From: Gallionella sp.
Lineage (GTDB): Bacteria > Pseudomonadota > Gammaproteobacteria > Burkholderiales > Gallionellaceae
Direction: 5' to 3'
DNA length: 55,575 nucleotides
NCBI GenBank assembly: GCA_028689145.1
Contig: JAQTWT010000014.1
Location: forward strand, 1-55,575
A program made the position numbers and the translations under genes. A model generated the notes under the pieces. The model was not told the DNA's origin. It did not search any database and worked only from the letters and a program-made list of their open reading frames with translations. Of this stretch, positions 18,131 to 28,852 are shown piece by piece (the stretch's first letter is position 1; each line of letters starts with the position of its first letter).

Positions 18131-19177
18131 TTACAAATACTTATCCAATGGCTTGGTACCCCGCCAGAATGTCCATGCATCGCGGCGAGTCAACAACAGC
18201 GTCCGCATGGCGTTATCTCCGCCCGCAATATCAACCCGCAACCGTGAGATGCTTCCGGAGCGCAGCGCTTGCCACAGCGGCTGCGCATAGCCCGTTTCAA
18301 AACTCTGCAACGCATCGCGCCAAGCGGCCAGATCGCCGCGTTGCAGCGCCAGACGCAAGCCGTTCCAAACCAGCAACTGATCGCCGCCATTATCGCACCA
18401 TTGGCCGGACCACTTCAAAAACGGAATACCCGCAGCGGCGGCAAACATTTTGCACAAAACCTCATCCGAACTCACGCTCTGGTAATTCTTCTGTAGCGGC
18501 ATATCCGTGTCATAGCCACAGCCCCACAGCCACACACTGTTGACCGGCAATTCGCCGCGCGCTTCACGTGCTTCGTTCACGGGATGGGCAAACAGCAACA
18601 TCTGGATTTCGTTGCCTAGCTGATGCCAGCGCAACGCCTCGGAACCCGTGGGCAACAAACCATGCACGTCATGCCCGACAGCCTGCGACAGCGGCACAGT
18701 GGCAATATCCGGCAGCGTGTCTAACCGCAAGTACCAGCGTTGCGGATGAGGCGCATAGAACTCCACCCCCTGCCCCGCAAAATGCCGATTCAGGCTGGCG
18801 CACATTTGCGCGGCCTCGTCTGCGCTGATCCTCATATCCGGCAACAACAGCATTTGGTCGCGCTGCAAACTCAAATGCACCGGATCGGCGCGCAGCCAGC
18901 ATCCGTCCGACGCATGGATCAACCCGTCAAAAGCGGCGGAAATAGGCGCAATCGGCGCATCCAGCTTGCACGCCACACCGAATAATTCGCACAGATGATT
19001 TTCCAGTGAAGCGCCAACCCCACCCGTTCGCCCTGAGCCTGACGAAGGGACATGCCCTGTCGAAGCACCCCGCGCCAGCATCTTCTCCAAGGCAGGCAAA
19101 TGCAAATCCGCATATACCCCGGAGGCGAATTCTTTCGGCAGGAATAAATCGGTGATGACCAGATGGACGCTTTTCAT
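18131..19177 (-). CDS. Phosphoglycerate-mutase-like / RpfE-type hypothetical protein
   Basis: A 348-residue protein, using the ATG at 19177 (MKSVHLVITDLFLP). It resembles the betaproteobacterial proteins annotated as cofactor-independent phosphoglycerate mutase-like or RpfE-type regulatory protein. They start with VHLVITDLF and have LWGCGYDTD-like and late KWSGQWCDNGGDQLL-like segments. I can offer no reaction. Residues ~36-55 (ARGASTGHVPSSGSGR...) are encoded by a dispersed repeat and probably form a flexible loop. It is divergent from lolC and 84 bases upstream of the cyclase pair. Without the repeat, the frame continues cleanly into SLENHLCELFG. Confidence 0.6.
   Translation of the reverse strand: MKSVHLVITDLFLPKEFASGVYADLHLPALEKMLARGASTGHVPSSGSGRTGGVGASLENHLCELFGVACKLDAPIAPISAAFDGLIHASDGCWLRADPVHLSLQRDQMLLLPDMRISADEAAQMCASLNRHFAGQGVEFYAPHPQRWYLRLDTLPDIATVPLSQAVGHDVHGLLPTGSEALRWHQLGNEIQMLLFAHPVNEAREARGELPVNSVWLWGCGYDTDMPLQKNYQSVSSDEVLCKMFAAAAGIPFLKWSGQWCDNGGDQLLVWNGLRLALQRGDLAAWRDALQSFETGYAQPLWQALRSGSISRLRVDIAGGDNAMRTLLLTRRDAWTFWRGTKPLDKYL
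19024..19068. repeat. TTCGCCCTGAG-family repeat translated inside a gene
   Basis: CCGTTCGCCCTGAGCCTGAC followed by GAAGGGACATGCCCTGTCGAAG matches the modules of the intergenic elements at 2197-2290 and 47167-47227. Here it lies in frame within the phosphoglycerate-mutase-like gene and adds about 15 residues rich in Gly, Ser and Thr. Confidence 0.7.
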
Positions 19178-19265
19178 GGAGGCGAGTTTATCATTACCTT
19201 GCACTGTCATAGCCTTCGCGCTTGTGGCACACTAGCGCCCGTTAAAACACCCCCGTCCAATTATC

Positions 19266-20510
19266 TTGCAACCATACGAACTATTCATCGGACTGCGTTA
19301 CACCCGCGCCAAGCGGCGCAACCATTTCATTTCCTTTATCTCGCTGATTTCCATGCTGGGCATGGCGTTGGGCGTGATGGCGCTGATCGTGGTGCTGTCG
19401 GTGATGAACGGTTTCCAGAAGGAAATCCGCGCGCGCATGCTGGGTGCATCGCCGCATCTGGAAGTGGTCGCGGACGGCGGACGGATGTATGACTGGCACG
19501 CCGTTCTGGGCAATGTCACGCAACACCCGCAGGTGTCTGCAGCCGCACCCTATGTTGCCGGACAAGGGATGTTGTCGTTCGGGCAAAGTGTGCAGGGTGT
19601 AATGGTGCGCGGTATCGATCCGGCACAGGAAACCGCGATTACCGAACTGTCCGACAAGATGAAAACCGGCGAGTTAAGCGATTTGCGCGGCGGGGAATTC
19701 ACCATCATGCTCGGTTCCGATCTGGCGCGCTCGCTCGGTGTCCGGCGCAACGACAAGGTTATGCTGATCGCCCCGCAGGGACAGATCACCCCCGCTGGCA
19801 TGATGCCGCGCCTCAAGCAATTCCGCGTGGCGGGCATATTTGAAATCGGCATGGCTCCCTACGATAACAGCCTCGCGCTGATACACCTGAACGATGCGCA
19901 AAAACTGTTCCAGCTTGGCGACGCGGTGACTGGTATCAGCGCCAAGCTGCATGAAATCGATCTCGCCCCGCTGGTGGCGGCCGAACTGCAAAGCCAATTG
20001 CCGCCCGAACTGTACGCCAACGACTGGACGCACCAGAACAGCAACTATTTCCGCGCGGTGCAGATGGAAAAGAAGATGATGTTTATCATTCTGTCGCTGA
20101 TCGTCGCGGTGGCCGCGTTCAACATCGTTTCCACGCTGGTGATGGCGGTCACCGACAAGCAGGCCGATATCGCCATTTTGCGTACCCTCGGCGCATCGCC
20201 GCGCAGCATCATGAAAATATTCATCGTGCAGGGCGTGGTGATCGGCCTGATCGGTACGATGCTCGGCAGCCTCGGCGGCATTGCGCTGGCGCTCAATCTT
20301 GATGTGGTCGTGCCGTTCATCGAGCACCTGCTCGGCGTGCAGTTCCTCGCCAAGGATGTGTATTACATCACCGAGCTGCCGTCCGATCTGCGTTACCACG
20401 AGGTGGCGCTGGTGACCGGCATATCCTTCGTGATCAGTCTGCTGGCGACGCTTTACCCGAGTTACCGCGCGTCCAAGACGCAACCGGCGGAGGCATTGCG
20501 CTATGAGTAA
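19266..20510 (+). CDS. lolC: Lipoprotein-releasing ABC transporter permease
   Basis: A 414-residue LolC/LolE-type permease that extracts outer-membrane lipoproteins from the inner membrane for LolA. The N-terminus [25 protein letters not shown] leads into the first helix. A large periplasmic domain (about 50-265) is followed by three helices at the C-terminus, with [20 protein letters not shown] as the ABC-coupling loop. The open frame begins with TTG at 19266 and I find no ATG or strong ribosome-binding site nearby, so initiation is probably weak. It overlaps lolD by eight bases. Only one permease gene is present, so the transporter may be a LolF-like homodimer. Confidence 0.9.
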   Translation: MQPYELFIGLRYTRAKRRNHFISFISLISMLGMALGVMALIVVLSVMNGFQKEIRARMLGASPHLEVVADGGRMYDWHAVLGNVTQHPQVSAAAPYVAGQGMLSFGQSVQGVMVRGIDPAQETAITELSDKMKTGELSDLRGGEFTIMLGSDLARSLGVRRNDKVMLIAPQGQITPAGMMPRLKQFRVAGIFEIGMAPYDNSLALIHLNDAQKLFQLGDAVTGISAKLHEIDLAPLVAAELQSQLPPELYANDWTHQNSNYFRAVQMEKKMMFIILSLIVAVAAFNIVSTLVMAVTDKQADIAILRTLGASPRSIMKIFIVQGVVIGLIGTMLGSLGGIALALNLDVVVPFIEHLLGVQFLAKDVYYITELPSDLRYHEVALVTGISFVISLLATLYPSYRASKTQPAEALRYE

Positions 20511-21213
20511 CAGGATTGAGGATCGGGGATCGAGGATCGAAGCAGTCATTTCCTGCCGCGGCTTGAGCAAGACTTACACGCTCGGCAAACTGGATGTGCC
20601 GGTGCTTAAAAGTATCGATCTGGATGTGCGGCACGGCGAACGTATCGCCATTGTCGGCGCGTCCGGCTCCGGCAAAAGCACGCTGCTGCATTTGCTTGGC
20701 GGGCTGGATAACGCCAGCAGCGGCAATGTGCAGATACTCGGCCAGGAAGTACAGCAAATGAATGAGGCACAGCGCGGCGAATTACGCAACCGCTCGCTGG
20801 GCTTCGTGTACCAGTTCCATCATCTGTTGCCGGAATTCACCGCTCTGGAAAATGTTGCGATGCCGCTGTTGATTCGCGGCATGAAACACAGCGATGCCAA
20901 ACCGCGCGCCGCCTCAATGCTGGAACAGGTGGGGTTGGCGCAACGCATCCAGCATCTGCCGTCCGAGCTGTCCGGCGGCGAACGCCAGCGCGTGGCCGTG
21001 GCGCGCGCGCTGGTGACAGAACCGGCCTGCGTGCTAGCCGACGAGCCCACCGGGAATCTGGACCGCGGCAGCGCGCAAGCGCTGTTCGATCTGATGCAGC
21101 AGCTCAACGCAAAATTCAGCACCAGCTTCATCGTGGTCACCCACGACCTCGAACTGGCCGGACGGATGCAGCGGTGTTTACGGCTGGTGGATGGGGTGCT
21201 CTTGAAGGAATAA
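20503..21213 (+). CDS. lolD: Lipoprotein-releasing ABC transporter ATPase
   Basis: A 236-residue ATPase that powers the Lol transporter. Walker A is GASGSGKST at 52-60, the signature [15 protein letters not shown] begins at 156, Walker B is CVLADEP near 176-182, and the H-loop is VVTHD. The ATG overlaps the lolC stop (ATGAGTAA), so the two are translationally coupled. Residues 4-13 ([10 protein letters not shown]) come from the dispersed AGGATTGAGGATCGGGGATC repeat and precede the conserved start of the domain at about residue 16. The repeat therefore supplies most of a short N-terminal extension. Confidence 0.94.
   Translation: MSNRIEDRGSRIEAVISCRGLSKTYTLGKLDVPVLKSIDLDVRHGERIAIVGASGSGKSTLLHLLGGLDNASSGNVQILGQEVQQMNEAQRGELRNRSLGFVYQFHHLLPEFTALENVAMPLLIRGMKHSDAKPRAASMLEQVGLAQRIQHLPSELSGGERQRVAVARALVTEPACVLADEPTGNLDRGSAQALFDLMQQLNAKFSTSFIVVTHDLELAGRMQRCLRLVDGVLLKE
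20512..20540. repeat. AGGATTGAGGATCGGGGATC repeat in the 5' end of lolD
   Basis: Tandem GAGGATCGGGGATCGAGGATCG modules are translated as [10 protein letters not shown]. The same modules form the inverted repeat at 10480-10566. It lies immediately after the overlapping lolC stop/lolD start. Confidence 0.7.
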
Positions 21214-21247
21214 ATGATCTGCTGGCTTGCAAAAGCAACGACAGTTT

Positions 21248-21619
21248 CTACGCGCTCAACATCTCGATGATTCCGCGAATCTCGCGGCGTAATACGGCAA
21301 CATTCGCCCCCGCGGCGGCTGGCTCAACCGATTGAATTTCAATCTCTTCGGAATGATGATCCAGGCGGTTACGCGCACCGCTGATGGTAAAACCCTGTTC
21401 ATACAACAACTCGCGGATGCGCCGAATCAGCATCACTTCATGGTGCTGATAATAGCGGCGGTTGCCGCTGCGTTTAACCGGTTTAAGTTGGGTAAATTCC
21501 TGTTCCCAGTAGCGCAGCACATGCGCCTTGACCCCGCATAATTCGCTTACTTCACCGATGGTGAAATAGCGCTTGGCGGGAATCGGCGTGAGTTCGGAAT
21601 TAGGCTTGTGGTTTTCCAT
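21248..21619 (-). CDS. MerR-family transcriptional regulator downstream of ihfA
   Basis: A 123-residue DNA-binding protein. The winged-helix MerR domain spans about 18-85, with [25 protein letters not shown] and [27 protein letters not shown]. The C-terminal dimerisation helix is short and has no cysteine pair, so metal sensing is not indicated. This small MerR protein regularly follows ihfA in beta- and gammaproteobacteria, and its function is not established. Its start overlaps the end of ihfA by 20 bases. The gene converges on lolD. Confidence 0.88.
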   Translation of the reverse strand: MENHKPNSELTPIPAKRYFTIGEVSELCGVKAHVLRYWEQEFTQLKPVKRSGNRRYYQHHEVMLIRRIRELLYEQGFTISGARNRLDHHSEEIEIQSVEPAAAGANVAVLRREIRGIIEMLSA

Positions 21620-21911
21620 GATAGGACTTTTCCACCATGGTCTTCAGCTTCTGGCTGGGATGAAACGTCACCACGCGGCGCGCGGTAATCGGGATTTCTT
21701 CACCGGTTTTGGGGTTACGTCCGGGACGTTGCGGTTTGTCGCGTAGCTGGAAATTGCCGAACCCGGATAATTTAACGCTCTCGCCCTTCTCCAGTTGCGC
21801 GCGTATTTCTTCGAAGAACGCTTCCACCATATCTTTGGCTTCGCGTTTATTGAGGCCGACTTTCTCGAACAGCAAATCGGATAACTCGGCTTTTGTTAAT
21901 GTTGTTGTCAT
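21600..21911 (-). CDS. ihfA: Integration host factor subunit alpha
   Basis: A 103-residue nucleoid protein that forms a heterodimer with IhfB and bends DNA sharply. [23 protein letters not shown] starts the protein. [25 protein letters not shown] contains the beta-arm with the intercalating proline of the GRNPKTG motif. It lies nine bases after pheT, the canonical order. Length is normal. Confidence 0.96.
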   Translation of the reverse strand: MTTTLTKAELSDLLFEKVGLNKREAKDMVEAFFEEIRAQLEKGESVKLSGFGNFQLRDKPQRPGRNPKTGEEIPITARRVVTFHPSQKLKTMVEKSYHGKPQA

Positions 21912-21920
21912 TTTTCTCCC

Positions 21921-24425
21921 TTACATACGCAACTGCGCACCCTGCTGTTGCATTACATCCACCAACAGCGCGATGCTTGGTTCAATTTCAGAATCGGTTA
22001 ATGTTTTTTCAGTATCTTGCAATAACACACGGAATGCAAGGCTTTTTTTGCCTTGCTCCACCCCTTTGCCGCGGTATACATCGAACAGTGCAACTTCAAT
22101 CACGCCGGGTGCGGAAGCCCCCCGCATGGCATCCAGCAAAGCCTGTGCGGCAACTGTTTCATCCACCAGCACCGCCAAATCGCGGCGTACCGGTAAAAAT
22201 TTGGCGATCTCGGTCATGCGCGGCACCGTCGTTGCAGTCAGCGCGCCGAGTTCGATTTCAAACCACACTGCCGCTTGTGCCATGTCGTATTGCTGCTGCC
22301 AGTGCGGATGCAGTTCGCCGAGCCATCCAACCATTTGTTCGCCGCAAAATATCTGCGCGGTACGCCCCGGATGCAGCGCCGGATGGGTTGCCGCCACGAA
22401 GCGCAGCGGTTGCGGCGCGAATAAGGCTTCGACATCCGCTTTCACATCGTAGAAATCGACCGGATTGGCGGCCCCCCCCCATTGTTCGGGCTGTACTGCG
22501 CCGTAAGCCAAGCCGGATAAGCGCTGGCTCTGCGCGTAGCCATTATTTTCTTTGGCATTCGCTCTGGCAAAACAGGCTCCGGCCTCGAACAGACGCACGC
22601 GCGCCTGCTTGCGGTTCAGATTGAAGCGCAATGCGCCAACCAGACCGCCGATCAGACTGCTGCGCATTACCGCCAGATTGCTGGCAATCGGGTTTTGCAA
22701 CGCGACGGGATTCTCATTGCCGCACAGTTCCCGTTCGACCTGCGCATCAACAACCGCGTAGCTGACAATTTCCTGATAGTCGCGCGCCACAAGTATCTGC
22801 TGGATGCGCGCCAGCGGGCGTTGTAGCTCGCTGTAAGGCAGCATGGTCAGCGCTGCCTGCGGAGCCTGTGCCGGTATGTTGTCGTAGCCATACAGGCGCG
22901 CCAGTTCCTCGATCAAATCCGACTCGATAGACAGGTCGAAACGGAAGCTCGGCGGCGTAACCCGGTAATCGTCGTCTAACAAATGCCTCGCAGAAGCGGC
23001 GACTGCCCCCTCCCCCGCAGGTATTGAAGATTGCTTTTCTCGTTCGCCTCCTCGCCCGCTTGCAGGAGAGGATTGAGGAGAGGGCATCGGGGGAGGGTTG
23101 GGGAGAGGGCTGTTGGCCGTAAACTCGAATTGCAGGCGGGTAAATAAATCCGCGATCTGGTCATTGTCCAGGCTAATGCCGAGCACGCGCGCTACACGCG
23201 AGCGGCGCAGCGCGATCGGTTCGCGCTTCGGCATCTGGCCGCGTACTTCGGTAATTGCTCCGACGCAGCCACCGCAGATTTCCAGCAGCAGTTGCGTGGC
23301 GCGCTCCAGCGCCTGGCGTGTCGCGGCAAAATCCACGCCGCGCTCGAAACGGAACGAGGAATCGGTCGCCAAACCGAAACGGCGCGCCCTGCCGGCGATC
23401 GCGTCGGGATGGAAAAACGCACTCTCCAGAAATACATCCTGTGTGGTGGTTTCCACGCCGCTGCCCTGCCCGCCCATGATGCCCGCCAACGCCAGCACCC
23501 GCGCATCGTCGGCAATCACCAGCACCTCTTCGTCCAGCTTCACGGTCTGTTCGTTGAGCAGAATCAGCTCTTCAGCGTTGCGCGCCTTGCGCACCGTAAT
23601 GCCGCCGGACAGCTTCGCCACATCGAAAGCGTGCAGCGGCTGTCCCATTTCCAGCATCACGTAGTTGGTGATGTCCACCACCGCGCTGATGCCGCGCAGA
23701 CCGCTGCGCTCCAGACGGCGCAACATCCAGGTGGGTGTCACCGCCGCGGCATTAACGCCGCGTACCAGACGGCCGCAATACAGCGGACAAGCCTGCGCAT
23801 CGGCCACATTGACTGGCCATTGTTCTGCTAAGGTGACCGGCTGCTCCGCTATGTTTAACGGCTGGAGCGCGCTGCCGGTCAGTGCAGAGACTTCGCGCGC
23901 TATGCCAACCATGCCGGAGCAATCGCTGCGGTTCGGCGTGAGCTTGAGCGTAAACAGTTGGTCGTCCAGTTCCAGATATTCGCGCAAGGTCTTGCCCACT
24001 GGCGCATCGGACGGCAACAGCCAAAGCCCCTGACTATCTTCGGCCAGCCCCAGTTCTTTTTCGGAACACAACATGCCGAACGATTCGACGTTGCGCACCT
24101 TGGCCTGCTTGATGGCAAAGTCGCCGGGCAGCAGCGCACCGATGCGCGCGCACGGCACTTTCACGCCGACCGCAACGTTGGCCGCACCGCACACGATGGT
24201 CAGCGGGCTTGCTTCGCCGACGTTCACCTGACACACGTTCAATCGGTCCGCATTGGGATGCTTGACCACCTCGATCACTTCGGCGACCACCACGTTGTTG
24301 AACGCGGGCGCGACGGCTTCCATGCCCTCGACTTCCAGTCCGGCCATGGTCAGCACATGCCCCAGTTCATCGCTGGAGAGCGCCGGATTCACCCAGCTTC
24401 TTAACCAATTCTCGGAAAATTTCAT
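21921..24425 (-). CDS. pheT: Phenylalanyl-tRNA synthetase beta subunit with in-frame repeat insert
   Basis: An 834-residue PheT, the partner of PheS in the (alpha-beta)2 enzyme. Domains: tRNA-binding EMAP-II-like domain (about 40-150), B3/B4 editing domain (about 215-390), B5 (about 405-520), catalytic-like core, and the C-terminal FDX-ACB anticodon-binding domain (about 740-834). It is longer than usual because residues ~438-485 (SPLPNPPPMPSPQSSPASGR...) are encoded by palindromic repeats inserted between LQFEFTAN and RVTPPSFRFDL in B5. The reading frame is kept. A run of nine G (minus strand, 22480-22472) near residue 650 is a potential slippage site. It lies ten bases after pheS. Confidence 0.95.
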   Translation of the reverse strand: MKFSENWLRSWVNPALSSDELGHVLTMAGLEVEGMEAVAPAFNNVVVAEVIEVVKHPNADRLNVCQVNVGEASPLTIVCGAANVAVGVKVPCARIGALLPGDFAIKQAKVRNVESFGMLCSEKELGLAEDSQGLWLLPSDAPVGKTLREYLELDDQLFTLKLTPNRSDCSGMVGIAREVSALTGSALQPLNIAEQPVTLAEQWPVNVADAQACPLYCGRLVRGVNAAAVTPTWMLRRLERSGLRGISAVVDITNYVMLEMGQPLHAFDVAKLSGGITVRKARNAEELILLNEQTVKLDEEVLVIADDARVLALAGIMGGQGSGVETTTQDVFLESAFFHPDAIAGRARRFGLATDSSFRFERGVDFAATRQALERATQLLLEICGGCVGAITEVRGQMPKREPIALRRSRVARVLGISLDNDQIADLFTRLQFEFTANSPLPNPPPMPSPQSSPASGRGGEREKQSSIPAGEGAVAASARHLLDDDYRVTPPSFRFDLSIESDLIEELARLYGYDNIPAQAPQAALTMLPYSELQRPLARIQQILVARDYQEIVSYAVVDAQVERELCGNENPVALQNPIASNLAVMRSSLIGGLVGALRFNLNRKQARVRLFEAGACFARANAKENNGYAQSQRLSGLAYGAVQPEQWGGAANPVDFYDVKADVEALFAPQPLRFVAATHPALHPGRTAQIFCGEQMVGWLGELHPHWQQQYDMAQAAVWFEIELGALTATTVPRMTEIAKFLPVRRDLAVLVDETVAAQALLDAMRGASAPGVIEVALFDVYRGKGVEQGKKSLAFRVLLQDTEKTLTDSEIEPSIALLVDVMQQQGAQLRM
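22971..23114. repeat. In-frame palindromic insert in pheT (two nested copies)
   Basis: On the minus strand the insert contains CCCTCTCCCCAACCCTCCCC, then CCTCTCCTGCAAGCGGGCGA, then a second CCTGCGGGGGAGGGGGC half-copy. The CTCTCCCGCAAGCGGGAGAG-type stem is shared with copies in glnE (36943-37005, 37567-37728), in pgl (47948-48022) and between zwf and gnd (50654-50722). It adds about 48 codons without a stop. Confidence 0.85.
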
Positions 24426-24435
24426 GGTTGTTTCA

Positions 24436-25419
<984 letters not shown>

Positions 25420-25456
25420 CTATAACACCACTATTGCAATGGGGATACCACAAATG

Positions 25457-25481
25457 AAAAAGGAGGCTTAGCGCCTCCTTT
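25457..25481 (-). terminator. Intrinsic terminator between rplT and pheS
   Basis: On the minus strand AAAGGAGGC-GCTAA-GCCTCCTTTTTC forms a nine-pair stem with a five-base loop and a T tract. It lies just after rplT and about 40 bases before pheS, so it ends the infC-rpmI-rplT transcript or attenuates pheST. Read on the plus strand it also has A/T flanks, but no gene there needs it. Confidence 0.85.
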
Positions 25482-25498
25482 GTTCTTCAAGCTTGCGC

Positions 25499-25858
25499 TT
25501 AAACGCCGAGGCTGGCTTTGGCTTGCACCACGAATTGTGCAAAGGCTGCCTTGTCGAATACGGCGATGTCAGACAGGACTTTGCGGTCGATTTGAATCTC
25601 GGCCTTCTTCAGTCCGTTCATGAATACGCTGTACGTCATACCCTGTTCACGCGCTGCCGCATTGATACGCGCAATCCACAAAGTACGGAACTGGCGCTTC
25701 TTCTGGCGACGGTCACGGTAAGAATACTGACCCGCTTTCATCACCGCCTGTTTGGCGATACGGTAGACGTTCTTGCGGCGACCGCGATAACCCTTGGCTA
25801 ACGCCAATACTTTTTTATGGCTGGCGCGTGCTATTACTCCACGTTTTACTCTTGGCAT
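25499..25858 (-). CDS. rplT: 50S ribosomal protein L20
   Basis: A 119-residue basic protein that binds 23S rRNA early in assembly. [25 protein letters not shown] at the N-terminus and [21 protein letters not shown] are conserved. It lies ten bases after rpmI. In E. coli L20 represses rpmI-rplT translation by binding the leader, and similar control is plausible here but not shown. The stop is followed by a terminator. Confidence 0.98.
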   Translation of the reverse strand: MPRVKRGVIARASHKKVLALAKGYRGRRKNVYRIAKQAVMKAGQYSYRDRRQKKRQFRTLWIARINAAAREQGMTYSVFMNGLKKAEIQIDRKVLSDIAVFDKAAFAQFVVQAKASLGV

Positions 25859-25868
25859 GGTCTACTCC

Positions 25869-26066
25869 TTATGCGTAAGGCATCATGGCGCGAACCGATG
25901 CCGTATTGGTTGCGTGGACTTCAGCCGTGCCGCGTAATTGACGTTTGTTCTTGGTGGTCTTCTTGGTCAGAATGTGGCGCTTGAACGCTTGTGAGCGTTT
26001 GACGCTACCACCGGCGCGGATTTTGAAACGCTTGGCCGCCCCGCTTTTGGTTTTCATCTTAGGCAT
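25869..26066 (-). CDS. rpmI: 50S ribosomal protein L35
   Basis: A 65-residue basic ribosomal protein beginning [22 protein letters not shown]. The GAAKRFK and KRHILTKK segments are family hallmarks. A 177-base gap separates it from infC, long for this operon, and contains a GTAGG-headed palindrome just after infC. An L20-responsive leader could lie here. I cannot identify its structure with confidence. Confidence 0.97.
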   Translation of the reverse strand: MPKMKTKSGAAKRFKIRAGGSVKRSQAFKRHILTKKTTKNKRQLRGTAEVHATNTASVRAMMPYA

Positions 26067-26208
26067 AACTGCTCCTTAAGTTATGGTGCGAGGTGTTTTC
26101 CGACTGGAAAAACTTGATAACCCATACACCACTTTTTATCGGGGAACTATCTGCAACATCACCTCGACCATCCCCTTGCTGTCGAGACAACTAAATTCTA
26201 TTTGTAAT

Positions 26209-26241
26209 GTTGGGTTATATGACACAACCAACCCAACCTAC
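26209..26241. repeat. GTAGG-headed palindrome after infC
   Basis: On the minus strand GTAGG precedes GTTGGGTT-loop-AACCCAAC, an eight-pair stem three bases after the infC stop. It fits the GTAG-headed repeat group. It could also act as a partial terminator or mRNA-stabilising hairpin between infC and rpmI. Confidence 0.5.
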
Positions 26242-26243
26242 AT

Positions 26244-26768
26244 TTATTTTTTTCCTGGCTTCGGTGACAAAACCATCACCATCTGCCTGCCTTCCATCTT
26301 GGGAAACTGCTCAACTACGCCATGCTCGGTCAAGTCTGCCCTGACCCGCTCGATCAGGCGCATGCCGATTTCCTGGTGGGCCATTTCACGACCGCGAAAA
26401 CGCAACGTGATTTTGGTCTTGTTGCCGTCCTCCAGAAATTTGATCAAGTTGCGCAGCTTGATATTGTAGTCACCTTCGTCAGTACCCGGACGAAATTTGA
26501 TTTCCTTGATCTGAACTTGTTTCTGCTTGAGTTTGGCCTCGTGCTGCTTCTTGCTTTCGGCATATTTGAATTTGCCGATGTCCATGATGCGGCACACCGG
26601 CGGATCAGCCAATGGCGAAATCTCGACCAAATCCAGCTCTGCTTCATCCGCCAAGCGCAATGCTTCCGCGATGGCAACAATCCCGAGGGGCTCCTTTTCA
26701 ACACCAATCAGCCGCACCTGTGGTGCGGTAATCATCTCATTGGTGCGCTGCGATTTATCTTGTGCTAT
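26244..26768 (-). CDS. infC: Translation initiation factor IF-3 with a non-AUG start
   Basis: A 174-residue IF-3, whose N- and C-terminal domains bind the 30S subunit and check the start codon. The conserved body runs from [12 protein letters not shown] through [14 protein letters not shown] and [13 protein letters not shown] to [15 protein letters not shown]. The first in-frame ATG (26735) would remove the expected [11 protein letters not shown] segment. That segment is open, and a GGAG sequence lies eight bases before an ATA codon at 26768. An ATT at 26774 is also in frame but only two bases from GGAG. IF-3 genes typically use rare AUU-type starts so that IF-3 represses its own translation, so ATA (or ATT) is the likely start. 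Confidence 0.9.
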   Translation of the reverse strand: MAQDKSQRTNEMITAPQVRLIGVEKEPLGIVAIAEALRLADEAELDLVEISPLADPPVCRIMDIGKFKYAESKKQHEAKLKQKQVQIKEIKFRPGTDEGDYNIKLRNLIKFLEDGNKTKITLRFRGREMAHQEIGMRLIERVRADLTEHGVVEQFPKMEGRQMVMVLSPKPGKK

Positions 26769-26947
26769 TGCAATATCTCCACTTAAACAAATTGGGAATC
26801 TCTATAAATCCAAACTCCGTCGCGATACGGCGTTGCTCAGAAAATTTTATCGCTTACATATAAACATATGCCGCGCACTAAAATTTTCCTCGCGCCTTGT
26901 CTCGCTTAGGATTTTGAATTTCTAGAGACACCCAATATTAAGCCGCG

Positions 26948-28852
26948 CTACCCGTTTTTGATTTCGGTTTGAAAACGCTGAAGCAATGCTTCCAGCGTCA
27001 TCTGCCCGAGATCTTCACCACTACGGGTACGCACGGCCACCAATTTTCCAGCCACTTCCTTATCGCCGATAATCAGCTGGTAAGGTAATTTCTGCAAGCT
27101 ATGTTCGCGGATTTTATAGGTAATCTTCTCATTACGCAAATCCAGTTGCACACGCAGCCCGGCTGCTCGCATCGTTTGTGCCACTTCAGTCGCATATTCT
27201 TCCTGCGCCTGGGAGATATTCATCACCACTGCCTGCATCGGCGACAACCATAACGGGAACGCCCCGGCATGATGCTCGATCAGGATACCGATGAAGCGTT
27301 CCATCGAGCCGAGAATTGCGCGATGCAGCATCACCGGGGGTTTGCGGCTGTTGTCTTCATCGACGAACTCCGCATCCAGACGCACCGGCAGGTTGAAATC
27401 CAGCTGGATTGTGCCGCATTGCCACAGGCGACCGAGGCTGTCTTTCAGCGTGAATTCGACCTTGGGACCATAGAACGCGCCTTCGCCGGGCTGAATATCA
27501 TAAGCCAGACCATTTTGCTGCAAGGCCGCCGCCAGACCAGCCTCGGCCTTGTCCCAGGTCTCATCCGAGCCGACCCGTTTTTCCGGGCGGGTGGACAGCT
27601 TGACCAACACCTCGTTGAAGCCAAAATCGCGGTACACCTCGTTCAGCATCACGATGAAATTCGACACCTCGGGCTGCACCTGATTCTCGGTGCAGAAGAT
27701 ATGCGCATCGTCCTGGGTAAAGCCGCGCACCCGCATCAAACCGTGCAGCGAGCCGGATGTCTCGTTGCGGTGGCAGGAACCAAACTCCGCCAGACGCAAC
27801 GGCAGATCGCGGTAGCTGTGCAAGCCGTGATTGAAAATCTGCACATGCCCCGGACAATTCATCGGCTTCACCGCGTAATCGCGGTTCTCCGAACAGGTGG
27901 TGAACATATTGTCGTGATAGTTTTCCCAGTGGCCGGATTTCTCCCACAGGGTGCGATCCATGATGGTCGGCGTGCGCACTTCCTGATAATCGTGCTCGCG
28001 GAATTTGCGGCGCATGTATTGCTCGACCTCCTGCCACAGCGTCCAGCCCTTGGGATGCCAGAACACCATGCCGGGAGATGAATCCTGCATATGGAACAAC
28101 TCCAGTTGCTTGCCCAGCTTGCGGTGGTCGCGTTTCTCGGCTTCTTCAAGCTGGTGCAGGTAGGCATCCAGTTCTTCCTTCTTCGCCCAGGCTGTGCCGT
28201 AGATGCGCTGCAACATTTCGTTGTTCGAATCGCCGCGCCAGTACGCACCGGCCAGCTTCATCAGCTTGAAGGCTTTCAGCTTACCGGTGGACGGCACATG
28301 CGGGCCGCGGCACAGGTCGGTAAATTCGCCCTCGCTGTATAGCGAAACATCCTGATCCGCCGGAATCGACTCGATGATCTCGGCCTTGTACTGCTCGCCG
28401 ATCTGCTTGAAATACGCCACCGCCTCGTCGCGCGGCAGCACGCGGCGCGCCACCGGCAAATCCAGCTTGGCGATCTCGCCCATGCGTTTCTCGATTGCCG
28501 CCAAATCTTCAGGCGTAAACGGACGTTTGTAGGAAAAATCGTAAAAGAAACCGTTCTCGATAACCGGCCCGATCGTCACCTGCGCATCGGGGAACAACTC
28601 CTTCACCGCATGGGCCAGCAAGTGCGCGGTGGAATGCCGGATGATCTCAAGCCCTTCCGTGTTCTTGTCGGTGATAATCGCCAAGTCGCTATCCTGCTCC
28701 AGCAAATGCGAGGTATCCACCAGCTTGCCGCCCACCTTGCCCGCCAGCGCGGCGCGCGCCAAGCCCGCACCAATGCTGAGTGCAACGTCGGCGACGGTAA
28801 CGGGCTGCGCGAAACTGCGCTGCGAACCGTCCGGTAAAGTAATGACTGGCAT
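26948..28852 (-). CDS. thrS: Threonyl-tRNA synthetase
   Basis: A 634-residue class II synthetase. Domains: TGS (1-60), the second additional domain with zinc-type editing motifs [16 protein letters not shown] and [10 protein letters not shown], the catalytic core (about 240-530) with motif 2 [25 protein letters not shown] and motif 3, then the anticodon-binding domain with a C-terminal [15 protein letters not shown]. It begins the thrS-infC-rpmI-rplT-pheST-ihfA string. A hairpin with a competing partner overlaps the start region and may regulate translation. A promoter within 100 bases upstream is likely but not assigned. Confidence 0.97.
   Translation of the reverse strand: MPVITLPDGSQRSFAQPVTVADVALSIGAGLARAALAGKVGGKLVDTSHLLEQDSDLAIITDKNTEGLEIIRHSTAHLLAHAVKELFPDAQVTIGPVIENGFFYDFSYKRPFTPEDLAAIEKRMGEIAKLDLPVARRVLPRDEAVAYFKQIGEQYKAEIIESIPADQDVSLYSEGEFTDLCRGPHVPSTGKLKAFKLMKLAGAYWRGDSNNEMLQRIYGTAWAKKEELDAYLHQLEEAEKRDHRKLGKQLELFHMQDSSPGMVFWHPKGWTLWQEVEQYMRRKFREHDYQEVRTPTIMDRTLWEKSGHWENYHDNMFTTCSENRDYAVKPMNCPGHVQIFNHGLHSYRDLPLRLAEFGSCHRNETSGSLHGLMRVRGFTQDDAHIFCTENQVQPEVSNFIVMLNEVYRDFGFNEVLVKLSTRPEKRVGSDETWDKAEAGLAAALQQNGLAYDIQPGEGAFYGPKVEFTLKDSLGRLWQCGTIQLDFNLPVRLDAEFVDEDNSRKPPVMLHRAILGSMERFIGILIEHHAGAFPLWLSPMQAVVMNISQAQEEYATEVAQTMRAAGLRVQLDLRNEKITYKIREHSLQKLPYQLIIGDKEVAGKLVAVRTRSGEDLGQMTLEALLQRFQTEIKNG

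Noticed and set aside
25420..25498. Phenylalanine leader peptide (pheM-like) upstream of pheS
   Set aside because: No short ORF rich in Phe fits between rplT and pheS. Only a terminator is visible.
26067..26243. L20-binding pseudoknot upstream of rpmI
   Set aside because: The gap is long enough, but I could not derive a structure resembling the known L20 operator. The only clear stem is a GTAG-type repeat.
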